Positions 49,673 through 57,990 of a DNA stretch of 64,000 nucleotides are shown one piece after another. Source of the stretch: JAKFXL01 sp947085765 (GTDB taxonomy: Bacteria > Pseudomonadota > Gammaproteobacteria > Tenderiales > Tenderiaceae); NCBI GenBank assembly GCA_947085765.1, contig CAMTXZ010000031.1, positions 1 to 64,000 of the forward strand, in the 5' to 3' direction. The translations under genes and the position numbers were made by a program. The notes beneath the pieces are model-generated. The model searched no databases. It was not told where the DNA came from and was given only the letters and a program-made list of their open reading frames with translations. Each line of letters begins with the position of its first letter. The first letter of the stretch is position 1.

Positions 49673-51370
49673 TTACACCAGAATCATTTCGTTCAGACCC
49701 GCACCGTGGGGAATCATCGGGTAGACATTTTCGGTCTGATCAGTAACAAAGTCGATAAATACCAGACGATCCTTATATTTACCTACCGCATCTTCCAGGG
49801 CAGGTATCACGTCTTCATTCTTTTCGACACGAATACCAATATGACCATAGGCCTCCGTCAATTTGACAAAATCGGGCAAGGCCTCCATGTAGGACATGGC
49901 ATAACGTCCCTGATAGAAAAACTCCTGCCACTGGCGCACCATACCGAGGACGCGGTTGTTCAAACAGATAATTTTGATTGGCAGACCGTACTGCAGACAG
50001 GTAGACAGCTCCTGAATGCACATCTGAATACTACCCTCGCCCGTTATACAAGTAACCGTGGCGCCGGGATTAGCAAACTGGGCCCCCATCGCCGCCGGCA
50101 GACCAAACCCCATAGTACCGAGACCACCGGAGTTGATCCAGCGATAGGGCTTGTCAAACTTATAGAACTGGGCAGCCCACATCTGGTGCTGACCAACATC
50201 CGAAGTCACAAAGGCGTCGCCCTTGGTTACCTTGTAGAGGCTTTCGACCACATATTGAGGTTTTATGATGTCGCTGGTGCGATCAAACTTCAGGCAATCA
50301 ACGGCGCGCCACTCTTCTATCTGCTGCCACCATTCGGCAAGTGCTGCTTTATCTGGCTTTTCGTCAGACTCCGCCAGAAGCGCCAACATATCTTTAATGA
50401 CACTGCTAACGCCGCCAACAATGGGCACGTCGACTTTGACATTTTTGGAGATAGAGGCCGGATCAATATCAACGTGAATGATTCGAGCGGTAGGGCAAAA
50501 CTTCTCGATATTACCGGTAACACGGTCATCAAAACGGGCGCCAATGGCGATCAAAACATCGCAGTGATGCATGGCCATGTTTGCTTCGTAATTTCCGTGC
50601 ATACCCAACATGCCAAGAAATTGTTTATCCGTGGCCGGGTAACCACCCAGCCCCATCAGGGTATTGGTGATCGGATAACCAAGTTTACGAACCATCTCTG
50701 TCAATGGCTTGGCACCACGATCGAGGATTACACCGCCACCGGTGTAGACCATGGGGCGCTTAGCCGAGAGCATCAGCTCTACCGCCTTCTGTATCTGGCG
50801 TTTGTTGCCTTTCTCTACAGGGCTATAGGAGCGCATTTTGACACGCTTGGGATAGCTATATTCACACTTGGCGGCAGTGACATCCTTAGGAATATCAACC
50901 ACAACGGGGCCAGGACGACCGGTAGTAGCGATATAAAACGCCTTTTTGATCGTCTCAGCCAGCTTTGTAACATCTTTAACGAGAAAATTATGTTTGACAC
51001 AAGGGCGGGTAATGCCGATGGAATCAACTTCCTGAAAGGCATCATTGCCGATCATGTCAGTGGGTACCTGGCCGGTAAAGACCACCATTGGAATGGAATC
51101 CATATAAGCAGTAGCGATACCCGTTACCGCGTTGGTGGCGCCGGGACCAGAGGTCACCAGCACCACTCCGGGCTTGCCGGATGAGCGGGCATAACCATCC
51201 GCAGCATGGGTCGCCGCCTGTTCATGACGTACCAATACATGCTTCACCGCATCCTGTCGATACATCGCATCGTATATATGCAGCACGGCTCCGCCGGGGT
51301 AGCCAAACACGTATTCGACACCTTCATCCTTTAAACAATGGGTGAAGATCTCGGCACCAGTCAGTTCCAC
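49673..51370 (-). CDS. ilvB: Acetolactate synthase large (catalytic) subunit
   Basis: 565 aa. GTG start eight bases after AGGAGA. FGYPGGAVLHIYDAM and HEQAATHAADGYARSSGKPG form the N-terminal TPP domain with catalytic Glu; QVPTDMIGNDAFQE is the conserved substrate/FAD-side loop; TCITGEGSIQMCIQELST is the TPP/Mg motif and NNRVLGMVRQWQEFFY the C-terminal lid. Makes acetolactate from two pyruvates. Also called ilvI in gene pairs with ilvH; first gene of the ilv operon. Confidence 0.97.
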   Translation of the reverse strand: MELTGAEIFTHCLKDEGVEYVFGYPGGAVLHIYDAMYRQDAVKHVLVRHEQAATHAADGYARSSGKPGVVLVTSGPGATNAVTGIATAYMDSIPMVVFTGQVPTDMIGNDAFQEVDSIGITRPCVKHNFLVKDVTKLAETIKKAFYIATTGRPGPVVVDIPKDVTAAKCEYSYPKRVKMRSYSPVEKGNKRQIQKAVELMLSAKRPMVYTGGGVILDRGAKPLTEMVRKLGYPITNTLMGLGGYPATDKQFLGMLGMHGNYEANMAMHHCDVLIAIGARFDDRVTGNIEKFCPTARIIHVDIDPASISKNVKVDVPIVGGVSSVIKDMLALLAESDEKPDKAALAEWWQQIEEWRAVDCLKFDRTSDIIKPQYVVESLYKVTKGDAFVTSDVGQHQMWAAQFYKFDKPYRWINSGGLGTMGFGLPAAMGAQFANPGATVTCITGEGSIQMCIQELSTCLQYGLPIKIICLNNRVLGMVRQWQEFFYQGRYAMSYMEALPDFVKLTEAYGHIGIRVEKNEDVIPALEDAVGKYKDRLVFIDFVTDQTENVYPMIPHGAGLNEMILV

Positions 51371-51524
51371 TTATACATCTCCTAAAAAAGTCCTGCTCTT
51401 AACAGAAAAAGGCACCTTTACATGGCGCTCTTGTGAACACAGTCTATTTTTACCATTAAAGCCAGGAAGTACTTAGATATAAATCTCGCTCAGGCCTAGT
51501 CAAAACATGGAAAACAAGGGGCCA

Positions 51525-51530
51525 AGTATA
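51525..51530 (-). promoter_or_regulatory. Candidate -10 element for the ilv operon
   Basis: On the minus strand the hexamer reads TATACT, within GCTATACTTGG, about 155 bases upstream of ilvB. No good -35 is seen at the expected distance, so this is a weak prediction. No leader peptide with branched-chain codons or attenuator hairpin was evident by eye between it and ilvB. Confidence 0.3.
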
Positions 51531-51574
51531 GCAGAACTTCCAGAAAAACGACCAGCTCAGAAATTCTATGCCGC

Positions 51575-51580
51575 TATAAT
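51575..51580 (+). promoter_or_regulatory. Candidate -10 element for the tautomerase gene
   Basis: Perfect TATAAT, 30 bases before the ATG used for the tautomerase, oriented with it. The -35 region (near 51552) is poor. Back-to-back with the ilv candidate promoter on the other strand. Confidence 0.42.
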
Positions 51581-51609
51581 GGCGCTCTTCAATCTTGAGT
51601 GAAAAGCCG

Positions 51610-51954
51610 ATGCCCTATCTCATGTTACAAACCAATATTGAAATTCCTGCAGATGGAATCCATACGCTGCTGGAGAATCTGTCAGCCGCGGTCGCCAAGG
51701 CGTTGGGAAAGCCGGAAAGCTACGTCATGGTGGCGCTGGATGATGGTCGACCGATGTTTTTTGCTGGCAGTGATGAACCCACCGCCTATATAGAGCTGAA
51801 AAGTCTGGGATTGCCAGACTCGATGACGCCAGCACTCTCCCGAACCCTCTGCGGTCTCATAGAACAACAGCTGGAGATCGACCAGGAGCGCATTTATATT
51901 GAATTTTCCAGCCCCGCCAATCACCTCTGGGGCTGGAACGGCGAAACCTTTTAA
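51610..51954 (+). CDS. MIF-type tautomerase (phenylpyruvate tautomerase family)
   Basis: 114 aa, the same length as mammalian MIF. The start must be the ATG at 51610, since the family uses the N-terminal proline exposed after Met removal: MPYLMLQTNIEIP. An in-frame TTG five codons earlier would bury it. ALGKPESYVMVAL contains the active-site Lys of MIF (GKP), FFAGSDEPTAYIELKSLG matches the central strand, and RIYIEFSSPANHLWGWNGETF matches the C-terminal YI...GWN region. Known members tautomerise phenylpyruvate or D-dopachrome; a bacterial role is not established. Confidence 0.92.
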   Translation: MPYLMLQTNIEIPADGIHTLLENLSAAVAKALGKPESYVMVALDDGRPMFFAGSDEPTAYIELKSLGLPDSMTPALSRTLCGLIEQQLEIDQERIYIEFSSPANHLWGWNGETF

Positions 51955-51957
51955 ACG

Positions 51958-52698
51958 TTAAATATCGCCAATATTGGCCGACAAAAAGCGCTCAACCTGC
52001 TCCCAGGTCTCTTGCGCCTGGACCGGACTGTAACCGGGGGAGTGCGGATCCATGAAGCCGTGGCTGGCAGCAACCGTAACAAAGCGATTGATCGCATCGG
52101 ATTTTTTCAACGCCAGTTGATACTGATTCACCATGCTGGTGCTGATTTCGCGGTCACTGGCAGCAAAAATCGCCAATACCGGGGCGCGCACTCTACTCAC
52201 CTCCTTGGCCACAGTGCTCATTTCGCCATATATCACCACCGTCGCCGCCACCTGTTCAGGTGCCAGCAGTGCCGCCTGGAATGACTGCCAGCCACCCAAC
52301 CCGGCGCCCACAGTGGCGATAGCACGCCGCGGCGCTGCCAGATACTTCAGCCCCGCCAATACATCCTGCTTGATCCATTCTGGGTCGACGCTACCCATAA
52401 TCTCGGTTGCCAACTTCATGTTGTTCGAAGCACGGCCATCAAAAACATCAATAGCCAGCACCCGATAACCCTTGGCCGCCCACTGGTCCGCCCACTGGCG
52501 CATGGTCTCATTAAACCCCCAACGATCGTGGAGCAGCAAAATGGCTCGGCTGGCATCTTCCGGCCCGGCCACATACCCTTGCAGGGTAGTGCCCATAGCC
52601 GAGGTAATCGTGACAGATTCGCCACCCTCTGCCGCCGTTCCTACATTCATAAATAGAGAAACAGACAACAGTCCCCACATAAAAACAGATCGCAACAT
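51958..52698 (-). CDS. Exported dienelactone-hydrolase-like protein with lost nucleophile
   Basis: 246 aa from the ATG at 52698, which follows GGGAGAG and begins a signal peptide (SVFMWGLLSVSLFMNVGTAA); an in-frame ATG 40 codons upstream is less likely. Alpha/beta-hydrolase of the DLH family: ILLLHDRWGFNETMRQWADQ and LAIDVFDGRA are typical, AASDREIS holds the acid and ASHGFMD the histidine. The nucleophile elbow, normally G-x-C-x-G-G, reads GAGLGG, so Cys is replaced by Gly. It may be inactive, or a binding protein. Convergent with the tautomerase gene, three bases apart. Confidence 0.85.
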   Translation of the reverse strand: MLRSVFMWGLLSVSLFMNVGTAAEGGESVTITSAMGTTLQGYVAGPEDASRAILLLHDRWGFNETMRQWADQWAAKGYRVLAIDVFDGRASNNMKLATEIMGSVDPEWIKQDVLAGLKYLAAPRRAIATVGAGLGGWQSFQAALLAPEQVAATVVIYGEMSTVAKEVSRVRAPVLAIFAASDREISTSMVNQYQLALKKSDAINRFVTVAASHGFMDPHSPGYSPVQAQETWEQVERFLSANIGDI

Positions 52699-52961
52699 GT
52701 AACACTCTCCCGTAATTGAGCTGAACATAGCAACAACCACCCACCATCTCAAGTTGAAATGGCCATACCCCACTGCGCGGCACAGGCCCGACTGCAAACC
52801 CATGCAGACCAATTTCATCCAGACTCAGCTTGCCACCGCCGTATAAACAGCCGCTCCACTCAATACATCACCCCGGCCTTATTTCATGCTAGAGTTTCCC
52901 CGCCTACCGCGCTTACAGGGACATTCCGACCCAACCAAGAATAAGAAAGGAAACCTTCCAT

Positions 52962-54266
52962 ATGAACAAGCTCACATTCGCTGCCGCTCTCACCGCGCTA
53001 TCAACCACTCTTTTTTTACCAGCCGCCTCAGCCCATGAGAACAGCAGCGACTGGCAACGCATCAACGCACCGCAACAGGCCACCGTTAAACTCAACGGGG
53101 TGGCTCGCGAGATCCACCCCGGCTGCGCCTTTGCCGGTGACGACTACTCCTTTTATTTCAAAAAGGGTAAAAGTGACAAGCTGGTCATTCTATTTAATGG
53201 TGGTGGCGCCTGCTGGAACAGCACAACATGTTTAGCTTCACTCAATTCGCCGGCGCCTAGCTACGTGCCATCTGATGAGTTTCCAAACAGCAACCCAATG
53301 TTGCAAGACGGGATTCTAAACCTCGCCAATCCTGATAATCCGTATAAAGACTGGAGCATCGCCTTTCTCCCTTATTGTACTGGCGACATCCATTTTGGCT
53401 CTAAAGACACTGTCTATCCAGCCGGCCCAGGCCTCACTCAAACCATTCGTCACCACGGTTTTGACAACTTTCTTTACGCTCGGGAGTGGCTCAAAAACCG
53501 CCTTGAAACTACGCCCAAAAACAAACACCGGCGTAACCATGAAAATAAGCGCAAAAACAAACACGAGAAGGATGGTAAGAATGATGGTGTAGAACAGGTT
53601 CTGGTAGCCGGCGCCAGTGCCGGGGCCTACGGTGCGATACTCAACTACCCCTACATTAAAGATGCATTCCCCAACGCCCAGGGCTATCTGCTTGCCGATG
53701 GTGGCAATGGCGTGTTCATTGACAGCATGTTGCAGGAGGCTATACGCGGCCCCAACTCCGCCTGGAATTTTGACGCCAACCTATCCCCATCAGTACCGGG
53801 TTTAAGCACTGTCACCTCACTCAACGCCAACGGCTTTGCACCCGCCGTCTACTCACTCATAACCAACCACTATCCCGAGGACAGATTTGGCCAATATACA
53901 ACCGTGCATGACGTGATCCAGACCCTGTTTTATAGCGTCATGCTCAACAGCAGTGACATCACTCAGTGGAGCAACCTTACGCCCTCGATATTTGCCACCT
54001 GGACAACCGGCATGTTGACCAACAGCTATACCCAGGCCGCCTCGCCCAACTACCGCTTTTTTATCGCCCCTGGTTGCCAGCATACAATCGTGCGTTCGCC
54101 AGCCATGTACTCCCCCCAGACTGTTAACGGCACCACATTCCTGACGTGGTTAAACGGGTTGACCAACGACAAAAACAGTTGGGACAACCTGAGCTGTACC
54201 GATACTGGCTGTCAGTTTCAGCCGTTAACCCCAGCACAGATCAACAGCTGCGCCTCCGCTCCTTAA
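52962..54266 (+). CDS. Secreted pectinacetylesterase/Notum-like serine hydrolase
   Basis: 434 aa. Signal peptide (FAAALTALSTTLFLPAASA). LVILFNGGGACWNSTTC is the oxyanion region, VLVAGASAGAYGAILNYP contains the catalytic Ser (G-x-S-A-G), LADGGNGVF a candidate Asp, and APGCQHTIVRSP the His. The family deacetylates pectin in plants and palmitoleate in animals; bacterial members are of uncertain substrate. Residues ~184-208 form a Lys/Asn/His-rich insertion with a 13-bp direct repeat 36 bases apart, unlike the rest of the protein. AAGGAAA precedes the ATG. Confidence 0.85.
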   Translation: MNKLTFAAALTALSTTLFLPAASAHENSSDWQRINAPQQATVKLNGVAREIHPGCAFAGDDYSFYFKKGKSDKLVILFNGGGACWNSTTCLASLNSPAPSYVPSDEFPNSNPMLQDGILNLANPDNPYKDWSIAFLPYCTGDIHFGSKDTVYPAGPGLTQTIRHHGFDNFLYAREWLKNRLETTPKNKHRRNHENKRKNKHEKDGKNDGVEQVLVAGASAGAYGAILNYPYIKDAFPNAQGYLLADGGNGVFIDSMLQEAIRGPNSAWNFDANLSPSVPGLSTVTSLNANGFAPAVYSLITNHYPEDRFGQYTTVHDVIQTLFYSVMLNSSDITQWSNLTPSIFATWTTGMLTNSYTQAASPNYRFFIAPGCQHTIVRSPAMYSPQTVNGTTFLTWLNGLTNDKNSWDNLSCTDTGCQFQPLTPAQINSCASAP

Positions 54267-54271
54267 CCAGA

Positions 54272-54299
54272 CGGGCGGGCGCACTCTTGCGCCCGCCCG
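54272..54299. terminator. Hairpin between convergent esterase and metE genes
   Basis: Twelve-bp, very GC-rich stem CGGGCGGGCGCA (54272-54283) with TGCGCCCGCCCG (54288-54299), four-base loop. It fills the 40-bp gap between the two stops. T runs are poor on both strands, but the location suggests a shared bidirectional terminator. Confidence 0.72.
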
Positions 54300-54306
54300 C
54301 TTCCCG

Positions 54307-56604
54307 TCAAATCGCCTTTTTATAACCATACTCCTGGCGCAAACTATGGGCCGCCGCCACCATCCGTTGCAGCGCCTCATCAACCTCGGGCCACTGCCGC
54401 GTCTTCAGACCACAATCGGGATTCACCCAGAGCCGCTCCACTGCGATGTGTGCGGTCGCTTTTTGCATTAACAAAACCATCTCGGCGATTGTAGGCACAT
54501 TGGGCGTATGGATGTCGTACACCCCCGGGCCGATGCCATTGGGATAATGAAACCGCTCAAATACCTCCAGCAACTCCATGTCAGAGCGTGATGTCTCGAT
54601 GGTGATCACATCCGCATCCATCGCCGCAATGGCCGCCATGATGTCGTTGAACTCCGAGTAACACATGTGGGTATGGATCTGTGTCTCATCGACCACCACC
54701 GCCGCCGTGACCTTAAAGGCCCGCACCGCCCAGTCAAGATAATGCTTCCAGTCCGCCTGACGTAGCGGCAACCCCTCGCGCAGGGCCGCCTCATCGATCT
54801 GAATCACCTTGATGCCCGCCCGTTCAAGATCGGCCACCTCATCACGCAGGGCAAAGGCAATCTGCAGACAGCTCGTGGCGCGGGGCTGGTCATCACGCAC
54901 AAAGGACCAGTTGAGGATCGTCACCGGCCCGGTCAACATCCCCTTCATCGGCTTTTTAGTCAGCGACTGGGCATAACGCGCCCACTCTACGGTCATGGCG
55001 GCGGGACGACTCACATCACCATAGATGATCGGGGGTTTAACACAGCGTGAACCGTAGGATTGCACCCAGCCGTTCTGGGTGAAGGCAAACCCCTCCAGCT
55101 GCTCGCCAAAGTATTCCACCATGTCATTACGTTCCGCCTCACCATGGACCAGCACATCCAGCCCCAGTTGTTCCTGTGCACCCACAGCAAAGGCGATCTC
55201 CTCACGCATGCTCGCCTGATAAACAGCGGGGGTGACAACCCCCTGTTTGTACTGCTGGCGAATCTGACGTATCGCCGCCGTCTGCGGGAAGGAGCCAATA
55301 GTAGTGGTCGGAAACAGCGGCAGTTTGAGCCACGCCTGCTGCACAACACTCCTGACAGAATAGGGTGAATCGCGCTCGGTCAACGCCTCATCAAACGCCG
55401 CCAGCCGTGCCTTGACCTCAGCTTTATGGATCCGCCCCGACGCTTTGCGTGCCTGACAGAGGCGGGCTGAATGGTCCAGCGCCTCAGCCACCGCTGTCAC
55501 ACCCTCGCACAAGGCCCGTTTGATCACTGCCAGCTCGTCCAGCTTCTGCAGTGCAAAGGCGAGCCATGACTTGATCTCCGGTTCCAGCTTAACCTCATGA
55601 GCAAGATCCACCGGCACATGCAGCAGCGAGCAAGAGGGGGCGATCCAGAGCCGCTCCCCGAGCTGCGCCTTAAGCGGGGCCAGCCACTGCACCAGCTGCG
55701 CCAGATCACTGCGCCAGATGTTGCGACCATCCACCACCCCCAGCGAGAGCACCTTGTAGTTGGGCAACCAACTCAATACCGCCGCCACCTCCTCCGGCGC
55801 CCGGACCGCATCAATATGGATGCCCGCCACCGGCAGACGACAGAGGGTGGTGAGGTTGTCACGCAACGGTCCAAAATAGGTGGTCAGCAGCTGTTTTATC
55901 CCGCGTGACTGCAACCGTGTATAGACTGCCTCAAACGCCGTCTTCCACGCCTGCGGCAGATCCAGCGCCAGGATAGGTTCATCAATCTGCACCCACTCGA
56001 CACCGCTGCGCTCCAGCCGTTGCAGGATCTCGCCATAGACCGGCAGCAACGCCTCCAGCAGCTGCAACTTGTCAAAATCCGCCCCCTTGCCCTTCGCCAG
56101 CCAGAGATAACTCAAAGGCCCCAGCAAGACCGGCTTGACGCGAAACCCCAACGCCTGCGCCTCCGCCACCTCATTAAACAGCTTGTTTGATGAGAGCTTA
56201 AATTTCTGCTCTGCCACCAGCTCCGGCACAATGTAGTGGTAGTTGGTATCAAACCACTTGGTCATCTCGCAGGCGTTGACCGGCTCACCGCCTGGGGCGC
56301 GACCCCGCGCCATGCGAAAATAGGTGGTGATGTCGACCTCCGCACCAAACCAGTGAAAACGCTGCGGCACAACCCCCAGGGTGGCCGACATATCCAGCAC
56401 CTGGTCATACCAGGAGAAGTCGCCCACCGGCAGTAGCTCCACCCCCGCTGCCGCCTGCTGCTGCCAGTGCTGCGCCCGCAACCGCCGCCCCAGCTGCTCG
56501 AGCTCGGCAAACTCACTATCGCCGCGCCAATACTGCTCCAGCGCCCGCTTCAACTCACGCTGTGCACCAATGCGCGGAAAACCCAAATTGTGTTGAATCG
56601 TCAT
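54307..56604 (-). CDS. metE: Cobalamin-independent methionine synthase
   Basis: 765 aa, full length. N-terminal half opens NLGFPRIGAQRELKRALEQYWRG; C-terminal barrel has TTTIGSFPQTAAIRQIR, VHGEAERNDMVEYFGE, and zinc ligands in THMCYSEFND and VNPDCGLKTR. Transfers a methyl group from methyltetrahydrofolate-triglutamate to homocysteine without B12. AGGAGCAGGGA directly precedes the ATG. Divergent from metR with a perfect MetR box between them, so activation by MetR plus homocysteine is expected. No cobalamin riboswitch lies on its own side. Confidence 0.97.
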   Translation of the reverse strand: MTIQHNLGFPRIGAQRELKRALEQYWRGDSEFAELEQLGRRLRAQHWQQQAAAGVELLPVGDFSWYDQVLDMSATLGVVPQRFHWFGAEVDITTYFRMARGRAPGGEPVNACEMTKWFDTNYHYIVPELVAEQKFKLSSNKLFNEVAEAQALGFRVKPVLLGPLSYLWLAKGKGADFDKLQLLEALLPVYGEILQRLERSGVEWVQIDEPILALDLPQAWKTAFEAVYTRLQSRGIKQLLTTYFGPLRDNLTTLCRLPVAGIHIDAVRAPEEVAAVLSWLPNYKVLSLGVVDGRNIWRSDLAQLVQWLAPLKAQLGERLWIAPSCSLLHVPVDLAHEVKLEPEIKSWLAFALQKLDELAVIKRALCEGVTAVAEALDHSARLCQARKASGRIHKAEVKARLAAFDEALTERDSPYSVRSVVQQAWLKLPLFPTTTIGSFPQTAAIRQIRQQYKQGVVTPAVYQASMREEIAFAVGAQEQLGLDVLVHGEAERNDMVEYFGEQLEGFAFTQNGWVQSYGSRCVKPPIIYGDVSRPAAMTVEWARYAQSLTKKPMKGMLTGPVTILNWSFVRDDQPRATSCLQIAFALRDEVADLERAGIKVIQIDEAALREGLPLRQADWKHYLDWAVRAFKVTAAVVVDETQIHTHMCYSEFNDIMAAIAAMDADVITIETSRSDMELLEVFERFHYPNGIGPGVYDIHTPNVPTIAEMVLLMQKATAHIAVERLWVNPDCGLKTRQWPEVDEALQRMVAAAHSLRQEYGYKKAI

Positions 56605-56659
56605 TCCCTGCTCCTATGGCCATGATTAAGTTGCAGTGAGTATGGAGCGCCGATAGAAT

Positions 56660-56672
56660 TGAATCAATTTCA
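56660..56672. promoter_or_regulatory. MetR-binding box between metE and metR
   Basis: TGAATCAATTTCA fits the known MetR consensus TGAA-N5-TTCA exactly. It lies 56 bases from the metE ATG and 34 from the metR ATG, well placed for activation of metE and autoregulation of metR. Confidence 0.85.
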
Positions 56673-56705
56673 CAATACTTGTAATTATCATTAGAGAATC
56701 TAATA

Positions 56706-57596
56706 ATGTTTATCGAAATTCGCCACCTGCGTAGCCTCCAGGCGATCGAGCAGAGCGGCAGTCTGGCACGGGCTGCCGAGACCCTGCACCTCACCCAGTC
56801 GGCCCTCTCACACCAGATCAAAGCGCTTGAAAACTACTTGGATACCGCGCTGTTTCTTCGTAGCACCAAGCCGCTCAAGCTCACCCATGCCGGGCAAAAG
56901 CTGGTGGATATGGCCCATCAGGTGCTGCCCGATATCGCCACACTAGAGGCCGATCTGCACCGCATGGCCAAGGGCGAGGCGGGACGGCTCCATATCGCAA
57001 TCGAGTGCCACGCCTGTTTTGAGTGGCTGCTGCCGGTGCTCGACAGCTACCGCCAGCAGTGGCCCGAGGTCGAGGTGGATATCCGCATCGATGTCAGTTT
57101 TAACCCCATCCCCGCGATTCAGAAGGGCGAGATCGACCTGCTCATCAGCTCCGACCCCATCACCACCCCTGACATCGTCTTCAAACCACTCTTTGCCTAC
57201 GCCCCGCTGCTGGTGGCCGCCGCTGGCCACCCGCTGGCCGGCAAAAAATTCATCGAACCGGCGGATCTGGCCGACCAGACCCTGATCACCTACCCGGTAA
57301 AACGGGAGCGTCTGGATATCTTTACCCGTTTTCTCCAACCCGCCGGCATCGAACCCGCCACCATCCGCCAGAGCGAACTCACCGCCGTGATCCTGCTGCT
57401 GGTGGCCAGCCAGCGTGGTGTGGCCGTTCTGCCCGATTGGGTGCTGCGCGAGTCGCTGCAAAAAAACAGCCTGATCACCCGACCCCTGGGCAAAAACGGC
57501 ATGTCAGGGCAGCTCTACGCGGCCGTTCGCAGCAGTGACCAGCACGCCAGATTTATCACCGACTTCATCGCTTTGGCGCAACAAGGCAACCCATAA
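56706..57596 (+). CDS. metR: LysR-type activator MetR
   Basis: 296 aa. N-terminal winged helix-turn-helix: EIRHLRSLQAIEQSGSLARA, LTQSALSHQIKALE. The effector domain carries HIAIECHACFEWLLPVLDSY, the MetR-specific segment, and ends with a typical LysR C-terminal lobe. MetR uses homocysteine as co-inducer and activates metE. Divergent position next to metE makes the name secure. It ends 54 bases before the cobalamin riboswitch. Confidence 0.96.
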   Translation: MFIEIRHLRSLQAIEQSGSLARAAETLHLTQSALSHQIKALENYLDTALFLRSTKPLKLTHAGQKLVDMAHQVLPDIATLEADLHRMAKGEAGRLHIAIECHACFEWLLPVLDSYRQQWPEVEVDIRIDVSFNPIPAIQKGEIDLLISSDPITTPDIVFKPLFAYAPLLVAAAGHPLAGKKFIEPADLADQTLITYPVKRERLDIFTRFLQPAGIEPATIRQSELTAVILLLVASQRGVAVLPDWVLRESLQKNSLITRPLGKNGMSGQLYAAVRSSDQHARFITDFIALAQQGNP

Positions 57597-57649
57597 ACGG
57601 CGCTGAAATAGCACTTGCTCCCCGCTTTTTTATCGTATATCTTGTGCCA

Positions 57650-57850
57650 AGGCTTCGGTTGAGACACAAGATGTTGTGCTCATGTCCATAGGGAACCCGG
57701 TGTAAATCCGGGACTGTCGCGCAGCGGTAAAGGGGAACAGAGACCACCGGCATTATGCCAGGCACCGTCCAGATAGACGGCAAGCTGTGGTCCGAGGTGA
57801 ATCACTATCAGTGGTTCGTGCCCCTAAGTCCGAATACCTGCCGAGGCCGT
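57650..57850 (+). ncRNA. Cobalamin (B12) riboswitch upstream of nrdAB
   Basis: Conserved core elements are visible in order: AGGGAACCCGGTGTAAATCC (57690-57709) with the CCCGG/CCGGG hairpin, GACTGTCGCGCAGCGGTAA, a GGCATTATGCCAGGCAC peripheral element, and the 3' B12 box AGTCCGAATACCTGCC (57827-57842), close to the consensus AGYCMGGAGACCKGCC. It lies 141 bases before the nrdA ATG on the same strand. Downstream, GGAGAGCA (57900-57907) can pair with TGCTCTCC (57940-57947); I could not tell whether the switch works by termination or by masking the GAGGGAA ribosome site. Expected effect: B12 lowers nrdAB expression. Confidence 0.92.
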
Positions 57851-57990
57851 CATCACAACCGTGATGTAACACCCGGATCTCGCGTCAAGGTCACAGGGTG
57901 GAGAGCAGCCACACCTTCTGATCGGGGCCCTCCCCTTTTTGCTCTCCCCTCTCACTTTGCGCGGTCCCCTAACTTACTGACGAGGGAACC

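Noticed and set aside
49706..51184. 492-codon ORF antisense to ilvB
   Set aside because: ilvB is unambiguous on the other strand; this frame has no domain and no ribosome-binding site.
51371..51594. Attenuator with leader peptide before ilvB
   Set aside because: I found no short ORF rich in Leu/Ile/Val codons and no terminator hairpin in the leader.
57632..57647. Possible NrdR box before the nrdAB riboswitch (ATCGTATATCTTGTGC)
   Set aside because: Matches the consensus at about 11 of 16 positions, and no partner box was seen at the usual spacing.
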